Shown: positions 6,397 through 14,485 of the stretch, piece after piece | How positions within the stretch are numbered: position 1 is the stretch's first letter | How the letters are laid out: each line of letters begins with the position of its first letter | Source: an uncultured Oscillospiraceae bacterium | Lineage (GTDB): Bacteria > Bacillota > Clostridia > Oscillospirales > Acutalibacteraceae | Direction of reading: 5' to 3' | DNA length: 22,164 nucleotides | Assembly: GCA_902478605.1 (NCBI GenBank) | Contig: CABSLQ010000049.1 | Location: 1-22,164 of the forward strand | The notes under the pieces: model-generated | Told to the model about the DNA's origin: nothing | Database searches by the model: none | What the model saw: only the letters and a program-made list of their open reading frames with translations | Program-made: the position numbers and the translations under genes

Positions 6397-7992
6397 TCAT
6401 ACGCGGCTCTCCTCCCGTTCATAAACCGACGGGGTCAGAAAAACAATCTCCATATCCTGGCCAAGCTGCTGGAGCTGGCAGCGGATACGCCCCTGTCTCT
6501 CCTGCAGTTCCTCGCCGGCGCTTGACTGCAGCTCCTCGGTATAATAGTTGTGCTTGTGGTGGAAGCCGTCGAACCCGGCCAGGTATACCTGCCGCGCGCC
6601 GCACCGCTGCAGCAGCTTCAGCAGCATCAGCCCGGCGTTGTCCCCGACTATATCGTCCTCGTTGGTATACCGGTCATAGTCCACGTACAGACAGCCGCCA
6701 TCCTCCACCGTAATGTTGGAGGTCAGGATCATACGCACCTGCGGCATGGAGAGGCGTTCCCGCAAAATGCTGTCCACCCGCTTATGATTGCTGACGAAGC
6801 AAGCGTCCATTCCAAAGCGGGCGTCCAGAAAGTTTATTGACAGAATAAAGAGGTTCTCCCGTTCGGCAAAGTCCCGGATGGTTTCGAAGGCGGTCGTCAG
6901 CGTTTTCCCCGGCGCCAGCAGCAGCACCTTGCGTCCCGCGATCCAATCGGAGAGCTCCCGCACCGCCTCGCTGTCGTCGATGGCCTTGCTTTGGAACTGG
7001 GTGTACAGCCGCTCGATAAGCCGCCGGTCATACAGCACTTTGTAGTCCTCCGGGATGGACTGAATGATTTTCTCGATGTCCTTCATGGTCAGCGTCTGTC
7101 GGTTGATGAGATAGGCGGCGTAGTTGGGATGGCACACATGGCTGGCCGCGATGTGATAAGGCACCGTGTAGCCCCATTCGTGCTCCCGGCGGATGGCGGC
7201 GATATGCTCATCATAGACGTCCATCACCGCCGACACGTCGTACTTAGAGGCGATGTTTTTGTTGATATACTGGGTGATGAGCTCGGTGGGCAGGTTGCCC
7301 GCTCCCCGTCCCATGCCATACACCGAGGAATCGAGGATCAGTGTGCGCTTGGTCTGGATTTTTCCCAGCACCTGCGCGTTGGAAAAGGCCAGCTGCAGGT
7401 TGTTGTGGCCATGGAAGCCCAGATGGATCCCCGCCTCCATATTCTCGTTGATGAGGTGAAAGCGATGGGTCACGTCGTTGCGGTACATGCTCCCCAGCGT
7501 ATCCACAATATAAAAGGCGTAGGGATGCAGCCGGTTCATCCGCTCCACCAGCTGGAGCAGCTCGATATCGGTGTAAAACACCGTCCCCACCGGCTGCATG
7601 AATACCTTGTAGCCCTTATCCATGAGGATGTGGGCCCAGCCGATCGCCTGTGCAATTTCGTGCTGGTGGAAGGTCAGGCGGATGCCCTCGAGCCCCTTCC
7701 CGTCATAGGGCGTCAGCTCGTAGGGGTGCAGCTCCTTTTCCCCGATGGCGATCATGGCCACGAACATGGAAGACCGGGCCCTTTTCGGCAAAACCGCCTC
7801 CACCTCGGCGGCGCTGCCGAAAAGGGAACAATCCGTATCCTGCACCATCCGGGTCAGAAAGCCGCATTCGATAATGTCAATGCCGGCATTATCCAGCTTG
7901 TCGAGAATGGAGACAATGGTTTTTCTCCCGAATTTCCAGTCGTTGATATAGCCCCCGTCCCGGAGGGTGCAGTCCAGAATTTGAATGCTCAC
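6397..7992 (-). CDS. DmpG/HMGL-like pyruvate aldolase fused to an MptE/DUF115-like C-terminal domain
   Basis: The 531-residue protein begins with a TIM-barrel of the HMG-CoA lyase/4-hydroxy-2-oxovalerate aldolase superfamily: 'ILDCTLRDGGYINDW' (5-19; Asp7 metal ligand) and 'LGFHGHNNLQLAF' (191-203; His194 and His196 metal ligands). Such enzymes are divalent-metal aldolases making or breaking bonds to pyruvate enolate. From about residue 352 ('GRKVLLLAPGKTL') a Rossmann-like domain follows, resembling the MptE/DUF115-type domain also found in Maf flagellin glycosyltransferases. The start is GTG at 7992, overlapping the cytidylyltransferase stop (GTGA), with GGGGAA upstream; the longer open frame to 8454 is out-of-frame coding of the neighbour. 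Next to a KdsB homologue, it is inferred to make a 2-keto-3-deoxy sugar acid. The function of the C-terminal domain is unknown. Confidence 0.8.
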   Translation of the reverse strand: MSIQILDCTLRDGGYINDWKFGRKTIVSILDKLDNAGIDIIECGFLTRMVQDTDCSLFGSAAEVEAVLPKRARSSMFVAMIAIGEKELHPYELTPYDGKGLEGIRLTFHQHEIAQAIGWAHILMDKGYKVFMQPVGTVFYTDIELLQLVERMNRLHPYAFYIVDTLGSMYRNDVTHRFHLINENMEAGIHLGFHGHNNLQLAFSNAQVLGKIQTKRTLILDSSVYGMGRGAGNLPTELITQYINKNIASKYDVSAVMDVYDEHIAAIRREHEWGYTVPYHIAASHVCHPNYAAYLINRQTLTMKDIEKIIQSIPEDYKVLYDRRLIERLYTQFQSKAIDDSEAVRELSDWIAGRKVLLLAPGKTLTTAFETIRDFAERENLFILSINFLDARFGMDACFVSNHKRVDSILRERLSMPQVRMILTSNITVEDGGCLYVDYDRYTNEDDIVGDNAGLMLLKLLQRCGARQVYLAGFDGFHHKHNYYTEELQSSAGEELQERQGRIRCQLQQLGQDMEIVFLTPSVYEREESRV

Positions 7993-8732
7993 AGCGTCAG
8001 TTCCCCGCTTTCCAGTTTCTTTTGCACCACACCCCGCACATAGTCCAGATCCTTGGGCGTGTCCACCGAAAGGGTGTGCGCCTCGACCGGAATCATGCGC
8101 AGCGGCCGGCCGTTTTCGATAAAGCGCAGCTCGTTGATGTCCTCGACCGCCTCCATCGGCCCCTTCGGCGTCTCGGCAAAGAACCGGAGTGCCTCCGGGG
8201 AATAGGCGAGCACCCCCAGATGCTTGTAATAGTCGAAGGCCAGGCTGGCCTTGGGATGGGGGATGGGACTGCGGGACAGGAAAAGAGCGCGTCCATCCCG
8301 CCCGACGGCCACCTTGATGTTGGATTCGTCCACAACCTCCACCGGGTTGTGGATCTTCGCCATCAGATTGGCGGCAAAAAAGCCGTCGCTGTCGGCGGGG
8401 ATCACCCGCTCGACAAGGTCCGGATCGATGAGCGGCTCGTCCCCGTTGACACACACATAGATATCCGCCGGAATCTGCCGGGACGCCTCATACAGTCTTT
8501 CGGTGCTGGTGCGGCAGGCGGCGGAGGTCATCACGCACTCCATATCCCACTGCGCGCAGATATTCCGGATCGCCTCGCTGTCGGTGGCCACCGTCACGGT
8601 ATCGATCCGGCGCACCTTTTTCACCTGGCGGTATACCCACCAGATCATGGGACGCCCGCCGATATCGGCCAGCGGTTTGCCCTTGAACCGGCTCGAATCG
8701 TACCGGGCCGGCAGTATCGCGGCTATGCGCAT
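7989..8732 (-). CDS. CMP-Kdo synthetase (KdsB)-like cytidylyltransferase
   Basis: The 247-residue protein matches the KdsB family along its length, and the family size is about 250. Visible blocks are 'AILPARYDSSRFKGKPLADIGGRPMI' (5-30, CTP binding), 'VATDSEAI' (48-55), 'VNGDEPLIDPDLV' (95-107, with the metal-binding Asp), 'RSPIPHPKA' (154-162), 'EDINELRFIENGRPLRMI' (197-214) and 'VDTPKDLDYVRG' (223-234). The family joins CMP to the anomeric carbon of a 2-keto-3-deoxy sugar acid. The usual SGTDR block is replaced by 'RTSTERL' (74-80), suggesting a related substrate rather than Kdo itself. It starts with GGAGG upstream, 2 bases after the preceding GT stop, and overlaps the aldolase gene by 4 bases. 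Kdo is a Gram-negative lipid A sugar, so its presence here is notable. Confidence 0.88.
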   Translation of the reverse strand: MRIAAILPARYDSSRFKGKPLADIGGRPMIWWVYRQVKKVRRIDTVTVATDSEAIRNICAQWDMECVMTSAACRTSTERLYEASRQIPADIYVCVNGDEPLIDPDLVERVIPADSDGFFAANLMAKIHNPVEVVDESNIKVAVGRDGRALFLSRSPIPHPKASLAFDYYKHLGVLAYSPEALRFFAETPKGPMEAVEDINELRFIENGRPLRMIPVEAHTLSVDTPKDLDYVRGVVQKKLESGELTL

Positions 8733-8734
8733 CG

Positions 8735-10477
8735 TTATCCTCCCTTTCCAAACCAGCGGGCGAGCGCCCGCAGCGGCCGGGTAATCTTCCAGCAGGTCGA
8801 GTTTTCATAGGTTTCCACCACCTCGCGGATCCGCGCGTCCAGCTCCCGGCTGAGCAGTTCTGCGTTGGGCCCGCCGCCGGGCGGCGGAGGCGGCGCGGCA
8901 GCCGCCGGCTTGCCGCTTTGTGCCCGCTTATACAGATTCCAGTTTTCCAGCAGCCGGTTCGACCACATGCGCAGCACCGCATCGCTCACCAGCTCATAGC
9001 CCTCCGGAACCGGGTAGTCCGCCTTTTTGCAGCAGTTCTCCCCGTCCTGCATGTCGTAGGCCAGAACGCTGGGGAGGTAAACCTGAATCTCGCGCGCAAG
9101 GAGCTGCTTGCGGCCGTTGACCTTCAGGCCGAAGCGGAGCACCAGAAAATCCCGGAGCCGGTCCTTCAGCGGCAGAAAGGCGGTGTTGAAGATGTTTTCC
9201 TCCTCGTAGGTGGCGAGGAGCGCCCGGATGACATAATGATCCGGCAGCGCGCCGAAGCACCCCGTCGTCAGTTCCTCTTCATCCTCAAAGCCGAAAAAAA
9301 TCCGGCCCAGCCGCAGCGTCTTGAGGCGAAGGTTTGCCCGGCTCTCAGGGGTGATCACGATACCGCCTTTGTCCCGCAGAAGCAGAAGGGACGCATACTC
9401 CTCGGCGAAAGCGGTGTGCCCCGTTTGCAGCGCCTTCTGCACCGCCGGAGGGAAAGCCCCGGGCGGGAAGGCGGCTTCGTCCGCCTCCTCCAGCCGGGCG
9501 GTGGGGAACTCCTGCCGAAGCGTCTGCCGCCATGCCTCCGGCAGCGGCCGGCCGAAGTGGACGCAGAGGAAGGTTTCGGGGATAACCTCTTTGTCCAGAT
9601 AATCCAGCAGCTTGCGGATTTTCTTGTCCTGCGCGATATAGGGGTTGAGCCGGAAATCCGGTTCGTATTCCTTCAGCAGCCCGATGAAATCCGCCTGAAA
9701 CAGCACCCGGGACTGGGTCATGTTCCAGTACAGCTGCTTGGCCGTGCAGTACACCACCTCGTCGCGGTAACGGCGGTCGCTGGTGTCGAGAAACAAGCGG
9801 AAGGCCTCCAGGATGTCGGTCATATCCCCCGACAGGGTGGTGGACAAGGTGTTGGCCCGGCGGTAATAGTTGTAAAAGGGCTTGGGAACATAGCCGATGC
9901 GGGGATACCGCGTGACCAGCGCCGGGATGAGGGCAATATCCTCAAAGAGCATTTTCCGATAGCGGTTCTCCTCCCACACGGTGCGGCGGAACAGCTTGTT
10001 GACGCTGTAGGTGATGTTGTTGCCATGTGCGATGTAATCGGGCAGATCGAATTCCCCGCCCGTATAGGCGGAGACCACCGTGCTGCGGTTTTCCTCCACA
10101 TAGTGGATCCGCACGTCGCACATCACGATGTCGTCGTCCTCTTCTATTGCCTTGTCATACAGCTCCCGGTACATCTCGGGCTCAACCGTGTCGTCCGAAT
10201 CGAGGAAGGCTATATAGGCGCCACGGGCGGCGTCGAGGCCTGCATTGCGGGCCATGCCCAGCCCCTGATTCTCCTGGCGGATAACCGTCACCCGATCGGG
10301 GTATTCCCGGGCATAGCGATCGCAGATGGCCGGGGAGGCATCCTCACTGCCGTCGTCCACCAGCAGGATTTCGATATCCGGCAGGGTCTGGGCGAGAACC
10401 GAGTCCACCGCCCGCTCCAAATATTGTTCCACCTGATAGACCGGTATGATGACCGATACCTTCACTTCACGGCACAT
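8735..10477 (-). CDS. Two-part glycosyltransferase: GT2 plus GT32-like region with Pro-rich linker
   Basis: This 580-residue protein opens with a GT-A fold GT2 domain: 'VSVIIPVYQVEQYL' (8-20), 'ILLVDDGSED' (37-46), and the DXD sugar-nucleotide motif in 'FLDSDD' (91-96). After ~300 residues comes a second region: 'LCVHFGRPLPEAWRQTL' (304-320) and 'EEYASLLLLRDKGGIVITPESR' (359-380). These align with the GT32/Gly_transf_sug blocks 'W..' and 'YGGIYLDxDV', but the DXD is missing, so this half may be inactive. A run of Ala and Pro (524-537) links to a short tail 'ENSTCWKITRPLRALARWF' (558-576), a type often ending polysaccharide GTs. I chose ATG 10477 (GGGAGG 7 bases upstream) over 10534 because the fold begins right after it. 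It overlaps the upstream gene by 11 bases. Confidence 0.85.
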   Translation of the reverse strand: MCREVKVSVIIPVYQVEQYLERAVDSVLAQTLPDIEILLVDDGSEDASPAICDRYAREYPDRVTVIRQENQGLGMARNAGLDAARGAYIAFLDSDDTVEPEMYRELYDKAIEEDDDIVMCDVRIHYVEENRSTVVSAYTGGEFDLPDYIAHGNNITYSVNKLFRRTVWEENRYRKMLFEDIALIPALVTRYPRIGYVPKPFYNYYRRANTLSTTLSGDMTDILEAFRLFLDTSDRRYRDEVVYCTAKQLYWNMTQSRVLFQADFIGLLKEYEPDFRLNPYIAQDKKIRKLLDYLDKEVIPETFLCVHFGRPLPEAWRQTLRQEFPTARLEEADEAAFPPGAFPPAVQKALQTGHTAFAEEYASLLLLRDKGGIVITPESRANLRLKTLRLGRIFFGFEDEEELTTGCFGALPDHYVIRALLATYEEENIFNTAFLPLKDRLRDFLVLRFGLKVNGRKQLLAREIQVYLPSVLAYDMQDGENCCKKADYPVPEGYELVSDAVLRMWSNRLLENWNLYKRAQSGKPAAAAPPPPPGGGPNAELLSRELDARIREVVETYENSTCWKITRPLRALARWFGKGG

Positions 10478-11561
10478 GATGTCCTCCCAGATACTCGAGT
10501 ATGTGCTGCAGCTCATAGTGCGTTTCGGGTACAAAATACCGCCTTCCCGCGAACTGCAGGCGGAACCGGCGCAGATACCGCCGCAGCACGGCGTCCTCCT
10601 GCCAGAGCACCTTGCCCTCGAACAGCGGATACAGCATGACGGTGGGAATATCCAGCCCGAACAGGATCCGTCCGGTCAGCGCCGCGTTGGAGCAGACGGT
10701 CAGCAGGGTCAGGTTTTCCGGCCGTTCATTGAGAAGAAACAGCTCCCACGGTACGTCGCCGGTTGGGCGGCGGGTCAGGCCCAGCTGGTAGGGCAAATTT
10801 TCCGGATTGCGCGGGTGGGGCTTGACCCCAAAGCGCCCGGCCCCCACCACATCCCGGCACTCCCGCATTAGGTCGAGATCGTTGCTTTTTATCCCTTCCG
10901 CCCGGAAAGACTGTTCCAGGAACAGAAAAGCGGGCGTTTCCTCCGGCGTCCGGTAATCAAACAGGAAATTGAGGGTTTCCCGCAGAGACTCATCCTCCCG
11001 GCGGATCCTGGGCAGAGGGCGGTTGGGTAGCCCGTCCCCCCGCATGGCCAGCCGCGGCTCATACAGCAGGGCGCAGCGGAGCCTGTCCCGGAGAATCTGG
11101 GTGGCCGGGTGGCGGTTAACCGCGGTTCGGGTTTCCCGCAGATAATCGATGACATAGGAGGAAAACCCGTCCTCATACCAGAAAAAATCGTAGGGCCGCT
11201 CCGGATATACACAGGCAAGCATGCGGATAAGCATATCGAAATTGCCGAAATAAACCGCGTCATACGCCGCCGGTTCATCGCTCAGGGCAAAGCGGAGATG
11301 CCGGGGTGCGTGAGAAAAGGCCTCTTCGGCCGGTTCCTTTCCGCCCGCGAATCGGCGGTTGAGCTCCCTGGTATCGCCCAGCAGCACCCGGCGGAACAGG
11401 CCGGTTTCCCGCAGGCGTGCCGCATACTTCGCCCGTTCCGGCAGGTTATCGGTCAGGAGCAGATCCGCCGCATTCTGCGTCAGGAGATTCTGCCGCAGAT
11501 GCACCGCCGTCAGCAGCTGATAGACCGATCCGACCACCAGCAGCGTCTGTTTGTCCTCCAT
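10467..11561 (-). CDS. Sialyltransferase-like (GT52-type) glycosyltransferase
   Basis: This 364-residue protein begins 'QTLLVVGSVYQLLTAVHLRQNLL', the 'xxTPxQLLxA' start of GT52-type proteins. It carries the two motifs shared by bacterial sialyltransferases: a D/E-D/E-G block (E130-D131-G132 in 'FWYEDGFSSYV', general base) and an HP block ('GVKPHPRN', His249-Pro250, CMP contact). A later 'VCSNAAL' (289-295) fits the Ser/Thr-rich third motif. The family moves sialic acid or related sugars from CMP donors, which agrees with the CMP-transferase gene downstream. ATG 11561 is preceded by GGGAGGGG; the longer frame to 11663 is unlikely because it lies over the upstream gene. Another donor sugar is possible. 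Confidence 0.7.
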   Translation of the reverse strand: MEDKQTLLVVGSVYQLLTAVHLRQNLLTQNAADLLLTDNLPERAKYAARLRETGLFRRVLLGDTRELNRRFAGGKEPAEEAFSHAPRHLRFALSDEPAAYDAVYFGNFDMLIRMLACVYPERPYDFFWYEDGFSSYVIDYLRETRTAVNRHPATQILRDRLRCALLYEPRLAMRGDGLPNRPLPRIRREDESLRETLNFLFDYRTPEETPAFLFLEQSFRAEGIKSNDLDLMRECRDVVGAGRFGVKPHPRNPENLPYQLGLTRRPTGDVPWELFLLNERPENLTLLTVCSNAALTGRILFGLDIPTVMLYPLFEGKVLWQEDAVLRRYLRRFRLQFAGRRYFVPETHYELQHILEYLGGHHVP

Positions 11562-12519
11562 GCCGTTCCCCTCCCAGTTTACAGATTCGAAAATGCCCGA
11601 GCAGGTTTTCACAACCGGTGGAGCTCCAGGTGTACACCGTTTCCGGTTTTTTCCGAAAGACATACGGCAGCAGCTCTGCCGGAAACACCGTGCGTATCAC
11701 TTCGGCCTCCGGGAACACCGTCTCGTAGGACAGCGGGTCGTCGGGATGCTTTTTGAGGATCAGGCGCACGCCCCGCAGCGGCCCGTCCCGCAGCCCGGCA
11801 TACAGCCGGCGCTGTTCCTCTTCTCCCAGAACCCCCTGGTTGGAAAACTGCTGGGTCAGAAGGATGGCCTCGGCCCCTGTGCGGATCTGGCGGCGCACAA
11901 AGAAACGGATCACCCTGTTTCTCTGTTTGGCGGACAGGTTTTCCAGCGCCTCTTCCACCGCGAAATCCACATACCGCTCCCCCGAAACATCCCGCGTCTG
12001 CGCCCGCTTGAGGCAGATCACCCGGCGGATGCCGGGATGGCTGCCGTCCAGCAGACCGTATTGCCGGGCCAAAGCGGCATGCAGCGGGAATTTGGCGGCG
12101 AGGGCGGCATACAGCTCATCCGCCCGGCTGAGCATTCCCGCCGCATCCTCGAACATGTCAAAGGGGATTCGGTTGTGCAGCAGATAGAGGGAGAAATAAA
12201 AATGCGCCCCCGCCACATAAATGGCGGAGAACACGCCCGGTCCTTCCGGCAGAAGACGGCGGGCAAACCGGTCAGTGTCGACGAGGATCTGCGCTTCGCT
12301 CCCGTGCGGGATCTGCTGATAGGGAAAGAGCGCCACCCGATCGAAAAACCGCCGCAGTCTGGTATACCGGGGATATTTCCCCGTGATGAAATCGGGCAGA
12401 AGCAGCATGGCATGCGCCCGCGGGTGTATGGTCAGGCGGTGCAGCATGACTTCCAGCAGCTGGTAGGAGCTGACGGCGTGATAAAGCACCCAGGGACGGT
12501 TATCCGATATGCGGGTCAT
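11446..12519 (-). CDS. Second sialyltransferase/polysialyltransferase-like protein, 3' end doubtful
   Basis: The 357-residue translation has 'VLYHAVSSYQLLEVMLH' at the start, 'DMFEDAAGML' (121-130; ED-A in place of the usual D/E-D/E-G), 'LILKKHPDD' (253-261, HP motif) and 'YTWSSTGCENLL' (296-307, SS/T motif), in the order seen in bacterial sialyl- and polysialyltransferases. The last ~38 residues lie inside the next gene (116-bp overlap) and are Gly/Ala/Arg-rich, unlike a protein end. One extra T in the T4 run at 11590-11593 would end the protein at TAA 11579-11581, just before the next gene's RBS. The ATG at 12519 overlaps the preceding gene by 20 bases, with GGAGG about 10 bases upstream. 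It probably uses a CMP-sugar, or it may be another GT-B transferase. Confidence 0.65.
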   Translation of the reverse strand: MTRISDNRPWVLYHAVSSYQLLEVMLHRLTIHPRAHAMLLLPDFITGKYPRYTRLRRFFDRVALFPYQQIPHGSEAQILVDTDRFARRLLPEGPGVFSAIYVAGAHFYFSLYLLHNRIPFDMFEDAAGMLSRADELYAALAAKFPLHAALARQYGLLDGSHPGIRRVICLKRAQTRDVSGERYVDFAVEEALENLSAKQRNRVIRFFVRRQIRTGAEAILLTQQFSNQGVLGEEEQRRLYAGLRDGPLRGVRLILKKHPDDPLSYETVFPEAEVIRTVFPAELLPYVFRKKPETVYTWSSTGCENLLGHFRICKLGGERHGGQTDAAGGRIGLSAADGGASAAESPDAECGGSAPDR

Positions 12520-14485
12520 CCAGCAACGCCTCCAGCTCTTTGACAAAACGGCGGTTTCTTCGATCACAGACGGCCAGCATGGGCGCATAGGCGTCCCGCC
12601 CGCTGACCGGAATCGTCACCCCGAGCCGCCGCTCGGTTTCAAGGAACAGCCGGACAAAAGCGAGCAGTCCCTCGTGAATGGCGGCAATCCGCTCAGGATG
12701 GGCGGGCGGCGGCCGAAACCGGCAGACAGCCCCGCCCTGCCCGTCGGGATAAAAGCCGATAAGACTCCCCTCGGGGGCGCCCAGCAGCCTCTCCCAGTAC
12801 AGATTGTGATCGCGGGAAGGATCGTGCTGTCTCCAGAGATCCCGGTTCTCCCCGGCGGAATAGAGATAGCTGGTAAGCTCGCCGGACAGCCGGAAGGATT
12901 CCGCCGCATCCGCCTCTGGTGCAGGGGCGGTTAAGGTGCCGGCCAGCAGGCCGGTGACAGAGCAATGCAGTCCCCACTGGCTGGTGACGGCGTGGTGCAG
13001 CATGACGGCGCCGCTGCCTGCCCAGCCGATATCCACTGCCGCCGCCCGCCGGCAGCCGCGGAGCAGCCCGGCGTAATACCGCCCCGCCGCCTGCACCTGC
13101 GGCGCATACCGTTCCAGTACCTGCGGCCAGCGTGCCTGCACATAGCTTTTGACTTTCCCCGCGTTTTTATGCGTCAGCGGCTCCTCCGGCTGTGCACCGA
13201 TGGCCCGGCAGAGCTCGGGGAGCCAGTCCTCCAGCTCCATGCCCTGCAGCACCCGGCGCAGAGAAAAGCCAACGCCTGCCTTGTGGTCGATAAAACGGCG
13301 AAAATATTCCGCCTTGTACGCCCCGGCCGTCACCTTGACCGCCGCCAACCGCGACCAGTAGGCATATACCGCCCGGTCTCCCTCTTCAGGGTACAGCAGG
13401 CGGTAAGCCCGCAGCAGCGCCGCGCCGTCCCGGGCCAGAAACAGGATCCGGTCGATGCCGTGTGCCGCGGCGTAGGCATGGATAAACCGGCAGTAGCCGA
13501 CGGCGAAGAGTCCGCCGTATATAAAGCCGTATTCGTACTCGCGGGAATAGACGGTCAGCCCGCTGTGGATCTGCCTGTTCACCAGTCCGCGGTACACACT
13601 GCCGGTAAAAGGGGACATGTCCCGCGGCCGGTATTGTCCGCCCGTTTGATGGACGGACGGATACAGCCGGGCGGGAAATCCCGCCCGCTGCGCCTGCCGG
13701 ACATCGGCCCGCGGGTTGTCGCCGACATGGACGGCGGAAACCCCCGGGCCGAGACGCTCCCGCAGAACGCGGTAAAGCCCCCCTTCCCACTTGGACACGC
13801 CCTCGTCGCCCGATACGAGGCAGTCTGCCAGCCCCGTATAGCCGCAGCCTTCCAGCAGCCGCCGGATCCGCTCTTTGCCCAGGTACATGTCCGAGACCGC
13901 AAACACCCGTACCCCCTGCGCCAGCAGCGCCCGAACAACCCGCTGCATATACGGATTGGCTGTGCAGCACCGCTGTTCCCATGCCCATTCGGCCTGCAGC
14001 CCTCTTTCCCGGGGGATACCGGTTTCCCCCTCCATGGCTTCCCAGATCTCCTCAAAGGTAACCTCCGCCGAGCCGGTGCGTGCCAGCTTGCGCTGCCGCG
14101 CCCGCGCCTCGGTCTGTACCCGGATCCGCCGGAAATCGGGATACCGCAGCTCCATGCCCACCAGGTAAAACAGGTCGGCGGGATCCGAAAAGGGACGGAA
14201 TACCAGCGTGTCGAACACGTCGAAGGAAGCCGCGTCATAGCGGCAAAGCGCCCGTGCAAACGCCTCCGGGGACTCCCGCCGGGAAAGGGAGGATTCGCTT
14301 CCCTGTGCGTACAGCGTGATCCGTTCCCGTTCGACGGTATCCGGCCGCCAGGCATACCGGCACTGAAGCCACAGCAGATACAGCATTCCCTTCAGCCGCC
14401 CGCCGCCCTTTTCCCGCCTCCGGAGATACTTCTCCCGGATGATCGGCGAGCGCCCGAGCAGCAGGCGGTAGAGCCTCTCCTTCAC
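12500..14485 (-). CDS. HAD-family hydrolase (COG5610-like) fused to a 'FLARDG...GWxGS' domain
   Basis: This 661-residue protein has a complete HAD phosphatase active site: motif I 'FDVFDTLV' with Asp89 (nucleophile) and Asp92, motif II Ser198 ('VSDMYL'), motif III Lys232, and motif IV 'GDNPRAD' (255-261). A second domain starts near 315. It has 'ILFLARDGAALLRAYRLL' (347-364), 'YWSRLAAVKV' (376-385) and 'AVDIGWAGSGAVML' (483-496), and the same three blocks occur in the protein encoded at 16038-17417. COG5610-type HAD proteins are often found in polysaccharide loci. The HAD part could dephosphorylate a sugar-acid intermediate, as KdsC does for Kdo-8-phosphate, but this is inference. The start is GTG, overlapping the ATPase stop (GTGA), with AAGGAGG upstream. 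Confidence 0.8.
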   Translation of the reverse strand: MKERLYRLLLGRSPIIREKYLRRREKGGGRLKGMLYLLWLQCRYAWRPDTVERERITLYAQGSESSLSRRESPEAFARALCRYDAASFDVFDTLVFRPFSDPADLFYLVGMELRYPDFRRIRVQTEARARQRKLARTGSAEVTFEEIWEAMEGETGIPRERGLQAEWAWEQRCCTANPYMQRVVRALLAQGVRVFAVSDMYLGKERIRRLLEGCGYTGLADCLVSGDEGVSKWEGGLYRVLRERLGPGVSAVHVGDNPRADVRQAQRAGFPARLYPSVHQTGGQYRPRDMSPFTGSVYRGLVNRQIHSGLTVYSREYEYGFIYGGLFAVGYCRFIHAYAAAHGIDRILFLARDGAALLRAYRLLYPEEGDRAVYAYWSRLAAVKVTAGAYKAEYFRRFIDHKAGVGFSLRRVLQGMELEDWLPELCRAIGAQPEEPLTHKNAGKVKSYVQARWPQVLERYAPQVQAAGRYYAGLLRGCRRAAAVDIGWAGSGAVMLHHAVTSQWGLHCSVTGLLAGTLTAPAPEADAAESFRLSGELTSYLYSAGENRDLWRQHDPSRDHNLYWERLLGAPEGSLIGFYPDGQGGAVCRFRPPPAHPERIAAIHEGLLAFVRLFLETERRLGVTIPVSGRDAYAPMLAVCDRRNRRFVKELEALLDDPHIG

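Noticed and set aside
7993..8454. N-terminal extension of the aldolase frame
   Set aside because: The extension is an out-of-frame reading of the KdsB-like gene; the family start 'SIQILDCTLRDGGY' begins at the GTG at 7992.
8871..8887. Strong GC hairpin CCGCCGC/GCGGCGG
   Set aside because: It lies in codons for the Ala/Pro/Gly linker of the GT2 fusion and is explained by that coding.
8918..10639. 573-codon plus-strand open frame
   Set aside because: Antisense to the GT2/GT32-like gene, with no recognisable domain and no promoter or RBS.
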